NCBI RefSeq assembly: GCF_000420705.1
Contig: NZ_ATVL01000006.1
Location: forward strand, 62,001-126,000
Length of the DNA stretch: 64,000 nt
DNA from: Hymenobacter norwichensis DSM 15439
GTDB lineage: Bacteria > Bacteroidota > Bacteroidia > Cytophagales > Hymenobacteraceae
Reading direction: 5' to 3'
Shown: one piece after another, positions 1 through 8,111 of the stretch
Layout: the number at the start of each line of letters is the position of its first letter
How positions within the stretch are numbered: position 1 is the first letter of the stretch
Program-made: the position numbers and the translations under genes
Notes under the pieces: generated by a model
The model's input: the letters and a program-made list of their open reading frames with translations, nothing else
What the model was told of the DNA's origin: nothing
The model's database searches: none

Positions 1-1740
1 ACTTATGCTGAATTCCGGAGCCGTTTCTACGCCGGCAACCTACTGCCTACCACCCAGCGCGCCGCTTGGTCGCAGCAGCTAGCCCCAGCCGATACGGCGG
101 CCTACAACCGAAGCGCCATGTTTGGTACCTGGGACCCGTGCACCGTGGCTACCGGCCTGTGCACCAGCACCACTTCCGCCGATATTGCCGTTTCCAACTT
201 CCGGGCCGCGAAAGGCGCTACGCAAACCACGTTGAACTGGAACATCAGCTGGGCCATGAGCCAAATCAAGTACGAGCTGTTTCGCTCCGCTGATAACACC
301 ACGTTCAGCAAGATTTACGAGGTAACGGCTGCCACCGATTCGCTAATCAACTTCCAAGCTACCGACCCGCTGCCAGCAGCCGGCACGGCGTACTCCTACT
401 ACGTGCGAGCCTCCAAAGCCGGCGCGGCTACGCACATCACCGACACCGTGCGCATATCGAGCGTTGCCACGCTTACGGCCCCGGCCAGCCTGGGTACGTT
501 CGTGCAGTATCAAACCGGCACGTCGGCAGTGCAGACCTACGCTATTTCGGGCGTGAACCTGACGGCTAACGTGACGGTAACGCCACCAACTGGCTATGAG
601 GTATCGGCCAACGGGGGCACCAACTGGTACACTGCTGCCACGCCGCTGGTGCTAACGCCTGCCAACAATGCCTTGGCGGCCACCATCAGCGTACGGCTCA
701 ATGCTACGGCGCTGGGCGCGTATGCCGGCAACATCACGCATGCTAGCACCGGAGCCACGCCCATAACAGTGGCCGTAACGGGGTTGAAAACCAACAACAC
801 CCAAACCATTTCCACCCCGCTGCAATGGTGGTCGATGCGGGTTTCGGCGCAAGACAGTGCGGCGGTTCGTTCCAGCGCCGTAACGGCCAGCACGGCTACC
901 CTGCGGCGGATGGCTGTGTCGGATGCTTCCACGGTAACATTTATCCCCGGCTATTCCAGCCAGTTTGGGCAGGCACTGGCTCCTATTGCGGCCGGTTCCT
1001 GGTCGACGACGGCCACACCGCCGGCCCCGGTGGCGGTAGGTTCCAGCCTCAACCGCCGCTTCTATGAGCAGTTCACCATCACGGCTGCCCCTGGCCGGGT
1101 TATACGCGTCGATTCACTGCTAATGAATACGGCTTTCTACAATACTGCCAACGGCCGCATGGCCATCGTGTACTCGTTGTCGGGCTTCACCACCGCCGAC
1201 TCCACTAACATCCCGGCTGGTGGTACCATAGCCGGTACCACGCTGCCCACCACCGGCAACGGCGCCTACAACACTCCCGTGGCGCTGAACAACCAAACCG
1301 CCGGGCCCGCCAGCGTGTATCGTTTCGCGCTGTCGGGCACGCCTGGCGGCATAACGCTGGTTAGTGGCCGCACCCTTACGGTTCGGCTGTATTTCGGAGC
1401 TGGCTCCAACAACTCGGGCCGCTACGCCTTCCTCAAAGACGTGCTGTTCAAGGGGGAAAGCATAGTGGTAGCCTCCGCGAACCAGCCATTGGCCGGCACT
1501 TTGCTGAACGTATTTCCTAACCCCACACTGGACGGCCAGCTGACCGTGGAGCTAACCGGCTACCGGCACGCGGCCGAGCTGACCGTGCTTAATGCGCTGG
1601 GCCAGGTGGTGCGGCGCCAGCCAGTAGCCGCCGGTCAACGCCAGCAGCCCCTCGACCTTAGCGCCTTGCCATCGGGCATGTACATCCTACGCGCCACCAC
1701 GGAAGGTGGTACCGACACACGCCGTATCGTACGGCCGTAG
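1..1740 (+). CDS. C-terminal part of a secreted pectinesterase-like T9SS protein (5' end outside window)
   Basis: The reading frame is open from base 1, so the start lies upstream; 579 residues are visible. The first ~50 residues (a YAEFRSRF segment, then RAAWSQQL and FGTWDPC) resemble the tail of CE8 pectin methylesterases, where an R-x-x-W-S-x-x-L block is followed by a G-W-D-P end. Next come a fibronectin-III-like segment (~56-145), a Bacteroidota adhesion-type repeat (~150-245, with PPTGYEVSANGG), and a ~220-residue beta-rich region I cannot name. The last ~85 residues are a type A T9SS sorting domain (VFPNPTLDGQLTVEL ... LPSGMYILRA), which directs outer-membrane export and surface attachment. 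The probable role is pectin de-esterification on plant material. The enzymatic assignment rests only on the short N-terminal remnant and could instead be another pectin-active enzyme; the T9SS call is firm. A strong terminator follows. Confidence 0.7.
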   Translation, partial: TYAEFRSRFYAGNLLPTTQRAAWSQQLAPADTAAYNRSAMFGTWDPCTVATGLCTSTTSADIAVSNFRAAKGATQTTLNWNISWAMSQIKYELFRSADNTTFSKIYEVTAATDSLINFQATDPLPAAGTAYSYYVRASKAGAATHITDTVRISSVATLTAPASLGTFVQYQTGTSAVQTYAISGVNLTANVTVTPPTGYEVSANGGTNWYTAATPLVLTPANNALAATISVRLNATALGAYAGNITHASTGATPITVAVTGLKTNNTQTISTPLQWWSMRVSAQDSAAVRSSAVTASTATLRRMAVSDASTVTFIPGYSSQFGQALAPIAAGSWSTTATPPAPVAVGSSLNRRFYEQFTITAAPGRVIRVDSLLMNTAFYNTANGRMAIVYSLSGFTTADSTNIPAGGTIAGTTLPTTGNGAYNTPVALNNQTAGPASVYRFALSGTPGGITLVSGRTLTVRLYFGAGSNNSGRYAFLKDVLFKGESIVVASANQPLAGTLLNVFPNPTLDGQLTVELTGYRHAAELTVLNALGQVVRRQPVAAGQRQQPLDLSALPSGMYILRATTEGGTDTRRIVRP

Positions 1741-1765
1741 TTAGGTGCGCGCTAGCACACATGCG

Positions 1766-1799
1766 AAAATCCCCGCCGGTACTGCCGGCGGGGATTTTT
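1766..1799 (+). terminator. Rho-independent terminator after the T9SS protein
   Basis: A 9-bp GC stem (CCCCGCCGG, 1771-1779, with CCGGCGGGG, 1785-1793) has a 5-nt loop and is flanked by A and T runs. It lies 26 bases after the stop codon. Confidence 0.85.
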
Positions 1800-1865
1800 G
1801 TTTGGACTCTATAGATGTCTCGAGGTAGAGTTCAAGTTTATAAGAACTTGGGCAGTAGCTAAATG

Positions 1866-2675
1866 CTAGGGTCGGCCGTTCAAGGCAGTCTGAGACTTGG
1901 TGCTGGGCGCGTGGAGCAACTCAAGCGTGTGAGCTAGCAACTCGGAGCCGCCCCACTGGCCGTGGCCGGGGACTACCACTGCGGCTTTGGGGTAGCGGGC
2001 CGCCACGGTGCGCACGGCTACGGGCCACTGTTTCAGGTCGGCGTCGTCGATGTTGCCAAGAGTGGTGGCATCGGCCCCTTTCACTAGGCAGCCGCCAAAC
2101 AACACCCGCTGCTGCGGCAGCCAGGCCACCAGGTTGTCGGGGGCGTGGCCGGGGCCAGGAAAGAACAACTCCAGCCGCGTCCGGCCCGCCCGAATTACTG
2201 TGTAAGGCTTGATGGCGGGGGTGGGGGTACCATAAGAAAGACTAGCGGCCCGCTTGGCCGTGAGGGGCGTGCTGTACACCTTGATGTGGTTGGCTTGCAG
2301 CACCGCCACCCCGCCCATTCGGTCTTCGTGCGCGTGCGTGACAACGGCCAGCCGAACGTGCTGGTGCAGGCTGTCGGCCACCCAGCGCAGCAGTTCCATT
2401 GTTTGGGCGGGGTCCCAGGCAGTGTCAATTAGCAGAGCGCCGGTTTTGGTGCTGATGATGAGGCCGTTGGAAGAAACCGGCGTGGGGCTGCCGGGGTAGC
2501 GGTGGTAAGACGTATGCACAAACACCCCCGGCGCTACAGACCGCACTCGTAGGTGCAACGTGTTGAGTTTGGTGCCAGTGGGAGGGGAGGCCAGCAGCCA
2601 GGAGGGCAAGGAAATCAACAAAGCCACCAGACGTAACCGGGGCCATACGGGCAAGCGCAAAGATGAAACGAGCAT
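1866..2675 (-). CDS. Subclass B1 metallo-beta-lactamase-type hydrolase
   Basis: This 269-residue protein starts at ATG 2675; a TTG 18 bases upstream is less likely. An N-terminal hydrophobic signal peptide (~1-30) implies export to the periplasm. All B1 zinc ligands are visible: H114/H116/D118 in THAHEDRMGG, H177 in GPGHAPDN, C196 in FGGCLVKG, and H238 in VVPGHGQWG. The FGGCxVK cysteine separates B1 from B3 enzymes and from the glyoxalase II/RNase Z relatives, and the length fits the B1 family. Expected chemistry is zinc-dependent hydrolysis of beta-lactam rings, possibly carbapenems; actual spectrum is unknown and environmental homologues may have weak activity. It is divergent to the aldehyde dehydrogenase gene across a ~225-bp spacer. 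No mobile-element sign is visible, so it is probably chromosomal and intrinsic. Confidence 0.85.
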   Translation of the reverse strand: MLVSSLRLPVWPRLRLVALLISLPSWLLASPPTGTKLNTLHLRVRSVAPGVFVHTSYHRYPGSPTPVSSNGLIISTKTGALLIDTAWDPAQTMELLRWVADSLHQHVRLAVVTHAHEDRMGGVAVLQANHIKVYSTPLTAKRAASLSYGTPTPAIKPYTVIRAGRTRLELFFPGPGHAPDNLVAWLPQQRVLFGGCLVKGADATTLGNIDDADLKQWPVAVRTVAARYPKAAVVVPGHGQWGGSELLAHTLELLHAPSTKSQTALNGRP

Positions 2676-2901
2676 TCGAAAACTAAAAGACAAGCTGGCC
2701 TAACGCTGTCGAACTCGGAATAGTGCCTACCTTTTTCAACTGCTCACTAGCGCTGCGCTGCTTCAGGGTTAATAATTCGCCTGTCTTCCGTTACTACGCC
2801 AAGATGAACCGTGTTGAAACCCAGCGAAAAGCAGCCGACCTTACGTACTAGGCTTGCGTAATGCGTCCCTGATTTGTCGTCCCTGTTTTCACTTGCTGCC
2901 C

Positions 2902-4341
2902 ATGTCTGCCGTTTCTGCTGCTGCTCCGCTCGATACTACCACGCTAACGCAGCTTTTCCAGCAGCAGAAGGCCCGCTCGGAAGCTTTGCGCCGCGAGGAT
3001 GTTTCGGCGCGTGTGGCCCGCTTGCGTAAGCTGGGGGAATGGATAGACGCCAACCGCAAGGCCATTCAGCAGGCCCTGTATGCTGATTTCCGCAAGCCCG
3101 CCACCGAAACCGACGTTAGTGAAATCTGGCCTTCCCAAACCGAGCTGAAGCACACATTCCGGCACTTAAAGCGCTGGGCCGCGCCACAACCCGTAGATAC
3201 GCCGCTGGCCTTGATGGGTGCGCGCGGCTGGATGCAGGCCGAGCCCAAAGGCGTGTGCCTGATTATTGCGCCCTGGAACTACCCCTTCTATCTCGCCATC
3301 GACCCGCTGATTTCGGCGCTGGCTGCTGGCAACTGCGTCATTATTAAACCCTCCGAAATGACGCCTGCCGTGGCTGCGCTGCTTAGCCGCATGGCCCGCG
3401 AAGTGTTCGACCCGGCTGAAGTATCCGTAGTAGAAGGCGATAAGGAAGTAGCCACCGAACTGCTCAAGCTGCCCTTCGACCATATCTTTTTCACGGGCAG
3501 CCCGCAGGTAGGTAAGGTGGTGATGCGGGCCGCCGCCGAGCACCTCACCAGCGTCACGCTGGAGCTGGGCGGCAAGAGCCCGGCCATTGTAGACGAAACC
3601 GCCGACCTGCGCGACGCCGCCGAGAAAATCGTGTGGGGCAAGGGCATCAACGCCGGCCAAACCTGCGTGGCTCCCGACTACCTGTTGGTGCACGAAGCGG
3701 TGCGCGAGCCGCTACTAGCGGAAATAAAAGCTGTAGTACAGCGCTTCTACAACCCCAACGGGCAAGGCGTGGTGGCTTCCGAGTCGTTTGCGCGCATCGT
3801 CAACCAGCACCACTTCGAGCGGGTAGCGAGTTTGCTGGAAGATGCCCAGCAGCGCGGCGCTACCGTAGCCCTGGGAGGCCACGTAGACGAGCGGCAGCGC
3901 TTCATCGAGCCGACGGTGCTGCTCAACGTGCCCGCCGACAGCCGCGTGATGCAGGAAGAAATCTTCGGGCCGCTGCTGCCGGTGCGCACTTTCCGCACCC
4001 TGATGGAAGCCACCGACGAGGTGAATGCCCGGCCCCGGCCACTGGCGCTGTATGTCTTCACCCAAAGCAAGGAAAACCAGCGCTACCTGCTGCGCAATAT
4101 TCCGGCTGGGGGAGCGGCTGTCAACGAAACTATTTTGCAGCTAGCCCACCCCGAGTTACCGTTCGGCGGGGCTGGCAACAGCGGCATTGGGCGGGCGCAC
4201 GGCCACGCGGGCTTTCTGGCCTTCAGCAACGAAAAAGCGGTGTTCAAACAGCGTATTGGCCGTACCGGCATCAAGAGTTTCTACCCGCCTTACACGCCCA
4301 AAGTGCAGCGCATGGTTGGCTGGCTGCTCAAGTACTTATAA
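2902..4341 (+). CDS. Class 3-type aldehyde dehydrogenase
   Basis: This is a 479-residue NAD(P)-dependent aldehyde dehydrogenase that oxidises aldehydes (often fatty or aromatic) to acids. I chose ATG 2902 because the TTG extension at 2854 adds a non-conserved segment. Visible motifs are the IIAPWNYPF and IIKPSE cofactor-binding segments, FTGSPQVGK, the general base E221 in LELGGKSPAIV and the nucleophile C255 in INAGQTCVAPDY. The C-terminus (FYPPYTPKVQRMVGWLLKYL) is the amphipathic tail typical of ALDH3/YwdH-like enzymes. It is a single gene with no strong terminator visible immediately after it. The exact substrate cannot be told from sequence. Confidence 0.93.
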   Translation: MSAVSAAAPLDTTTLTQLFQQQKARSEALRREDVSARVARLRKLGEWIDANRKAIQQALYADFRKPATETDVSEIWPSQTELKHTFRHLKRWAAPQPVDTPLALMGARGWMQAEPKGVCLIIAPWNYPFYLAIDPLISALAAGNCVIIKPSEMTPAVAALLSRMAREVFDPAEVSVVEGDKEVATELLKLPFDHIFFTGSPQVGKVVMRAAAEHLTSVTLELGGKSPAIVDETADLRDAAEKIVWGKGINAGQTCVAPDYLLVHEAVREPLLAEIKAVVQRFYNPNGQGVVASESFARIVNQHHFERVASLLEDAQQRGATVALGGHVDERQRFIEPTVLLNVPADSRVMQEEIFGPLLPVRTFRTLMEATDEVNARPRPLALYVFTQSKENQRYLLRNIPAGGAAVNETILQLAHPELPFGGAGNSGIGRAHGHAGFLAFSNEKAVFKQRIGRTGIKSFYPPYTPKVQRMVGWLLKYL

Positions 4342-4361
4342 TAGTCAGCCTAAGTAGTGGA

Positions 4362-4499
4362 GCCGGTGCCAGTGCTGTCCTTTCTGCCAGCTGATCGGTC
4401 GTTGCTAGCACCGCATGAATAACTAGCATCGGGCAACAACCGGCCAGTATGCCAAAGACCGGACAGACGAGCGAACTTTCGCGAAGTACTCTGCAACTT
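4362..4499 (+). repeat. Interspersed intergenic repeat, copy A
   Basis: This 138-base segment is homologous to 13056-13211. The core (4385-4404) is identical over 20 bases (TGCCAGCTGATCGGTCGTTG). The next ~49 bases align without gaps at roughly two-thirds identity, and the end (GACGAGCGAAC ... CAACTT) aligns again after a ~16-base gap. No gene is evident in the 311-base spacer 4342-4652, and this element makes up most of its middle. Neither copy shares a conserved reading frame, so I read it as a noncoding repeat or a degraded element. Confidence 0.6.
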
Positions 4500-4652
4500 A
4501 GTGAGTTGTGGATGCTGAATATTGTCTTTAATTGCGTGCCAAGTTGCGGGCACAATAAGTGCAAAAGCCATCCTACTTTGGCTGCGCGGACGCTAGGTCA
4601 AGAATGATGGCCGAAAGGAATATCCAGTGCCTATCACATGATAAACTTACTC

Positions 4653-5249
4653 TTAACTGCCGGCCAGGGCTTTGGCTACCAGCGCCTGTGCATCGGGTGA
4701 TAGGTCGAGCTGCAAGGCTAGTTCGTGGCCATGCGGAGTCATTTTGCGCCAGGTTTTCTGCACGATGTCAATTACTTTTTCTTCGGGGTGTCGGGCGGCG
4801 AAATCCAGAAGGTAATAGCGCAGAAATACCAGGCAGATAACGTCTTCCAGCAGTTGCACTTCGGGGTCGTGCTGGAGTTGCTGTTTCTGCACTAGAGCCT
4901 GTACGCGGACAATCAACTCCGGCTCATAACCAACTTCCTGCAACAGTTGGCCGGCCAGTTCGGCGTGGTATTGCTTGAGGCGGTTGCGCCATTTGTGGTA
5001 GCCGGCGCGGTCCATAGCAAAATCCTGGCGCGGGATAACCCAGCGTTGAATGTGCTGGCACCGCACCGCTAGTTGCAGCGCCTCACTGGCCTGTGGGGCC
5101 ACTTCCTGCAAACAGGCACTCATACGCTGGGCATACAGCACCTCCTTGGGGTAGGAAATGCCATCGACTACTTCCATGTTCGGGTCGGTGCTGTTGGCTG
5201 CATCGAACTTGCGGATGGCCGCTTCAAATCGTTGAGGGTCGGTCGGCAT
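4653..5249 (-). CDS. DUF4202 family protein
   Basis: This 198-residue soluble protein matches what I recall of DUF4202: an N-terminal RFEAAIRKFDAAN segment, a central CQHIQRWVIPRQ with conserved His/Arg, GYHKWRNRLKQYHAEL, and a C-terminal DVICLVFLRYYL helix. Histidines in the middle (QHIQRW and KQYHAEL) suggest an HD-like all-helical fold with metal or nucleotide binding, but no function is established to my knowledge. There is no signal peptide or membrane segment. Its ATG (5249) faces the GMC oxidoreductase across an inverted-repeat spacer. The call is homology by memory; biochemical role unknown. Confidence 0.75.
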   Translation of the reverse strand: MPTDPQRFEAAIRKFDAANSTDPNMEVVDGISYPKEVLYAQRMSACLQEVAPQASEALQLAVRCQHIQRWVIPRQDFAMDRAGYHKWRNRLKQYHAELAGQLLQEVGYEPELIVRVQALVQKQQLQHDPEVQLLEDVICLVFLRYYLLDFAARHPEEKVIDIVQKTWRKMTPHGHELALQLDLSPDAQALVAKALAGS

Positions 5250-5260
5250 CAGTGAATTAA

Positions 5261-5362
5261 TGAAGTGGTGAGATGGTGAGTTCGACGATCAGCTTACGCC
5301 ACTTGCGCAGATCCGCGCAGTTTGGCTTGTAAGAACGGAAAACTCACCATCTCACCACTTCA
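5261..5362. repeat. Perfect 22-bp inverted repeat in a divergent spacer
   Basis: TGAAGTGGTGAGATGGTGAG continues to TT at 5261-5282, and its exact reverse complement lies at 5341-5362, with a 58-base interior that is itself partly self-complementary (CTTACGCCA ... GTAAG). It belongs to a family of GTGAGATGGTGAG-type inverted repeats also seen at 14162-14275 and 16238-16341. Confidence 0.7.
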
Positions 5363-5391
5363 CAATTTCGCCATTTCGTATGCAAGCCGAG

Positions 5392-5399
5392 TAATTTTG
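5392..5399 (+). promoter_or_regulatory. Possible promoter -7 box for the GMC oxidoreductase gene
   Basis: TAATTTTG matches the Bacteroidota -7 consensus TAnnTTTG. There is only a weak TTTC-like -33 match ~22 bases upstream. A start near 5406 would leave a ~70-nt leader before ATG 5477. Confidence 0.35.
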
Positions 5400-5476
5400 C
5401 GGAAAAATCCCGATATTTTCCAGGTGAAGTGGCCTCAGCCGGCCGCGTCGTTCCCACCCGCCTCGTTCAAGCCCGT

Positions 5477-7531
5477 ATGACCTTCACCGAAGTCCAGCGC
5501 GAAACGCTCCGCGCCCTCGCCGATACCTTTATACCCAGCCTGGAGGGCCCCGCCGAACAGGCCGCGTATTGGCGCCGCAGGGGCTCGGATGGGTTGAATA
5601 TCAAGCAGATAGGGGATATTCTGAACGAGCAGCCGGCCGCAGCGCGGGCAGAGTTTATGAAGCTGCTGGGCTTGCTGGACACGCCTACGCTGGGTTTAAC
5701 GTGGTTTGGGCCGCTGCGGCCATTTGCCCGGTTGCAGCCCGCTCAACGCGAGAAGCTGCTGCAAAGCTGGGCCCACAGCAACATACCACAGCTGCGCAAA
5801 GGTTTCCAAGCGCTGCGCAAGCTGTTCACGTTCCTGTACTACGGCGGCTCCACCGCCGAAGCCGGTAACCCGGTGTGGGAAAGTATCGGCTATACGGGCC
5901 CCTTGCCTGCCGATGCGGTGGTGGATGCCCCTAAACCCATCCGAACCCTGCGCCCCAGCCAGGACGTAACCTACCACTGCGACGTGCTAGTGATTGGCAG
6001 CGGCGCGGGCGGCGGGGTAGTAGCCGGCGAATTGGCCGCCGCCGGCTATGATGTGCTGGTGCTGGAAAAAGGGCCCTACTGCCACGGCTGCGACTTCACA
6101 CAGCGCGAAGTGGATATGCTGGGCAAGCTCTACGACGGCAAAGGCACCCTAAGCACCCAAGATGGCAGCATCGGGCTTCTGGCGGGCTCCTGCCTCGGCG
6201 GCGGCACCACCGTCAACTGGGCCGGCGCCTTCCGTACCCCCGACTACGTATTGGCGGAATGGGCTCAGGAACACCAAGCACCGCATTTCACGTCATCAGC
6301 ATTTCAGCAAAGCCTTGACGCTGTAAGCCGAGCCTTGAGCGTAAACACCGACTACCCGCGCCACAACGGCCAGAACCAAGCCCTCTGGGACGGCTCCCGC
6401 AAGCTGGGGCAGGAGGTGAAGCTGATTCCGCGCAACGAAAAAAACCTCACCGACTCCGAAAGCCACTTCCGCGCCCTCGGCTACAGCAGCCTCGGCGACG
6501 CGTACGGCATCAAGCAAGGCACTCTGAACACCTATTTGTTGCAGGCCTTTGAGCACGGTGCCCGTTTGCTAGCCGATACGCAGGTGGAGCGCGTAACCAT
6601 AGCCGCCGGCCGCGCTACCGGAGCCGAAGCCGTGCACACCACTTCCGATGGCCACCAGGTGCGCGTGACGGTGCAGGCCCAGAGGGTAGTAGTGGCAGGC
6701 GGTGCTATCCAGACGCCGGCGCTGCTCTTGCGAAGTGGCCTGCGGCATCCACATTTAGGCCGTCACCTTAATCTGCACCCGACGGTGGTGGTATCAGCAC
6801 TGTACGAGCAGGCCATGAACCCGTGGTTCGGGCCGAGCATGTCGGTGGTCAACGACAGTTTTACCCGCCTCAATGGCACCAACTACGGCGTGAAGCTGGA
6901 AACCCCGCCCGCCCATACCGGCCTGATGAGCATGGTGCTGCCGTGGCTGTCGGGGGCGCAGCACAAGCAGCTGATGCAGCAGGCGGCGCATCTGGGTTCG
7001 TTCATTGTCCTGACGCGGGACAGGGACGGGGGCCGCGTCAGCATCGACCGGCACGGACAAGCCCTGATTGATTATGCGCTGAGCGAACATGACCGCGCCA
7101 ACATGCTGACGGGTGTACGAAAAGCCGCCGAAATCCATGCCGCGGCCGGAGCGCACACCATCTTTCTGCCCCACGGTACGCTGCCCACCTTGCACGCCAA
7201 GCAGGGCCAGCTACAGAACCCCGCCGTGCTCGACCAGCTGCCGCACCTAAGCTGGAAGCCCAACCAGTTCGGCCTTTACAGCGCCCATCAGATGAGTTCC
7301 TGCCGCATGGGTGGCGACCCCGCCACGCACCCCGCCAGCCCCACCGGCGAAACCTATGAGGTGCGTAACCTATTCGTGGCCGATGCCTCGGCGTTTCCGG
7401 CGTGCAGCGGCGCCAACCCCATGCTTACCGTTATGGCGCTGGCCCACCATACCGCGCAGCAACTGAAAACCACTGGGGCTGCCGGAACTGCCGCCGCCGG
7501 TACGGGTCGGGGCCACGTTGTGCATGGGTAG
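5477..7531 (+). CDS. GMC oxidoreductase with N-terminal gluconate-dehydrogenase-subunit-3-like domain
   Basis: This 684-residue FAD-dependent alcohol oxidoreductase starts at ATG 5477; a GTG 48 bases upstream is in frame but unlikely. The first ~130 residues (RETLRALADTFIPSL ...) look like the gluconate 2-dehydrogenase subunit 3/plant long-chain alcohol oxidase N-terminal region. A Rossmann dinucleotide motif (VIGSGAGGGVVAGELAAAG) begins near residue 170, with GGGTTVNWAGAFR and the FAD-binding LLAGSCLGGG before it. The C-terminus carries SAHQMSSCRMGG and FPACSGANPMLTVMALA, the GMC active-site region. Architecture and motifs resemble plant FAO-type long-chain alcohol oxidases more than glucose or choline oxidases. 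There is no Tat or Sec signal, so it is probably cytoplasmic. Substrate is unproven. Confidence 0.88.
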   Translation: MTFTEVQRETLRALADTFIPSLEGPAEQAAYWRRRGSDGLNIKQIGDILNEQPAAARAEFMKLLGLLDTPTLGLTWFGPLRPFARLQPAQREKLLQSWAHSNIPQLRKGFQALRKLFTFLYYGGSTAEAGNPVWESIGYTGPLPADAVVDAPKPIRTLRPSQDVTYHCDVLVIGSGAGGGVVAGELAAAGYDVLVLEKGPYCHGCDFTQREVDMLGKLYDGKGTLSTQDGSIGLLAGSCLGGGTTVNWAGAFRTPDYVLAEWAQEHQAPHFTSSAFQQSLDAVSRALSVNTDYPRHNGQNQALWDGSRKLGQEVKLIPRNEKNLTDSESHFRALGYSSLGDAYGIKQGTLNTYLLQAFEHGARLLADTQVERVTIAAGRATGAEAVHTTSDGHQVRVTVQAQRVVVAGGAIQTPALLLRSGLRHPHLGRHLNLHPTVVVSALYEQAMNPWFGPSMSVVNDSFTRLNGTNYGVKLETPPAHTGLMSMVLPWLSGAQHKQLMQQAAHLGSFIVLTRDRDGGRVSIDRHGQALIDYALSEHDRANMLTGVRKAAEIHAAAGAHTIFLPHGTLPTLHAKQGQLQNPAVLDQLPHLSWKPNQFGLYSAHQMSSCRMGGDPATHPASPTGETYEVRNLFVADASAFPACSGANPMLTVMALAHHTAQQLKTTGAAGTAAAGTGRGHVVHG

Positions 7532-7599
7532 CCGCGGCCGAAATAGCCGGACGGCGCGGTTTTCGCGTATGGGGTTGCACGTTCACCTATTTTTGCCCC

Positions 7600-8016
7600 A
7601 TGCGCCTCTCACACTCCTTACTCGCCCTTTCTCTGCTGACGGCCACCACCTTCAGCTGTGCCCGCCGCAACAAGAATATTCCCGAAGCTAAATCCGTGAC
7701 AGTAGCACCGGCGCCGGCCCCCACTGTAGCCCCCACCGCCGCCCGCGACCTGGCCGATGTAATGACCGATGAGCTGAAGCTACGCCCCGACCAGCAGCAG
7801 AAGGTGCGGGCCATCCTGAGCAGCACCGCAGAGCAGGCTAACACCGCTCAGAAGCAGTATGCTGGTAACCGCCCTGCTCTGATGACCGAGTTGAAGCGCA
7901 TTAACGCCTCGTCTGATAAGCAGATGCAACAGGTGCTGACGCCCACGCAATATCAGCAGCTCAAAGCCAAGCAGCGCCAGATGCAGGCGCAAATGCAAAG
8001 CCGCAAAGGCAACTGA
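7600..8016 (+). CDS. Spy/CpxP-like (LTxxQ) lipoprotein
   Basis: This 138-residue protein starts at ATG 7600; the longer upstream frame overlaps the GMC gene and is not credible. A lipobox-like signal (MRLSHSLLALSLLTATTFSC) points to a lipid-anchored envelope protein. After a Pro/Ala-rich spacer (~30-50), a helical region holds KLRPDQQQKVRAIL and VLTPTQYQQLKAK, the paired L-x-P-x-Q repeats of Spy/CpxP-type periplasmic chaperones and stress sensors. It lies 68 bases after the GMC gene on the same strand and may be co-transcribed. A chaperone or stress role is inferred from the family only. Confidence 0.72.
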   Translation: MRLSHSLLALSLLTATTFSCARRNKNIPEAKSVTVAPAPAPTVAPTAARDLADVMTDELKLRPDQQQKVRAILSSTAEQANTAQKQYAGNRPALMTELKRINASSDKQMQQVLTPTQYQQLKAKQRQMQAQMQSRKGN

Positions 8017-8111
8017 TGCAAAACCGTTCGGGCGCGGGCAACCCTTTTGGTAGCAGCCACATCTGAGGTAGCAACAGCGTGTAGCTGGTATTCACCTCAA
8101 TCCCCTGCGTC

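Noticed and set aside
2425-2646. Antisense and shifted frames across the metallo-beta-lactamase
   Set aside because: The true frame has every zinc ligand; these are shadows.
3633-4394. 253-codon frame overlapping the aldehyde dehydrogenase
   Set aside because: Same-strand shifted frame with Arg/Ala-rich translation and no motif; the ALDH frame holds all catalytic residues.
4559-4840. 93-codon plus-strand frame opposite DUF4202
   Set aside because: It overlaps the DUF4202 gene antisense and has no conserved features.
7588-7595. TATTTTTG as a promoter for the LTxxQ lipoprotein
   Set aside because: It is only five bases before the ATG, so transcription would start inside the gene.
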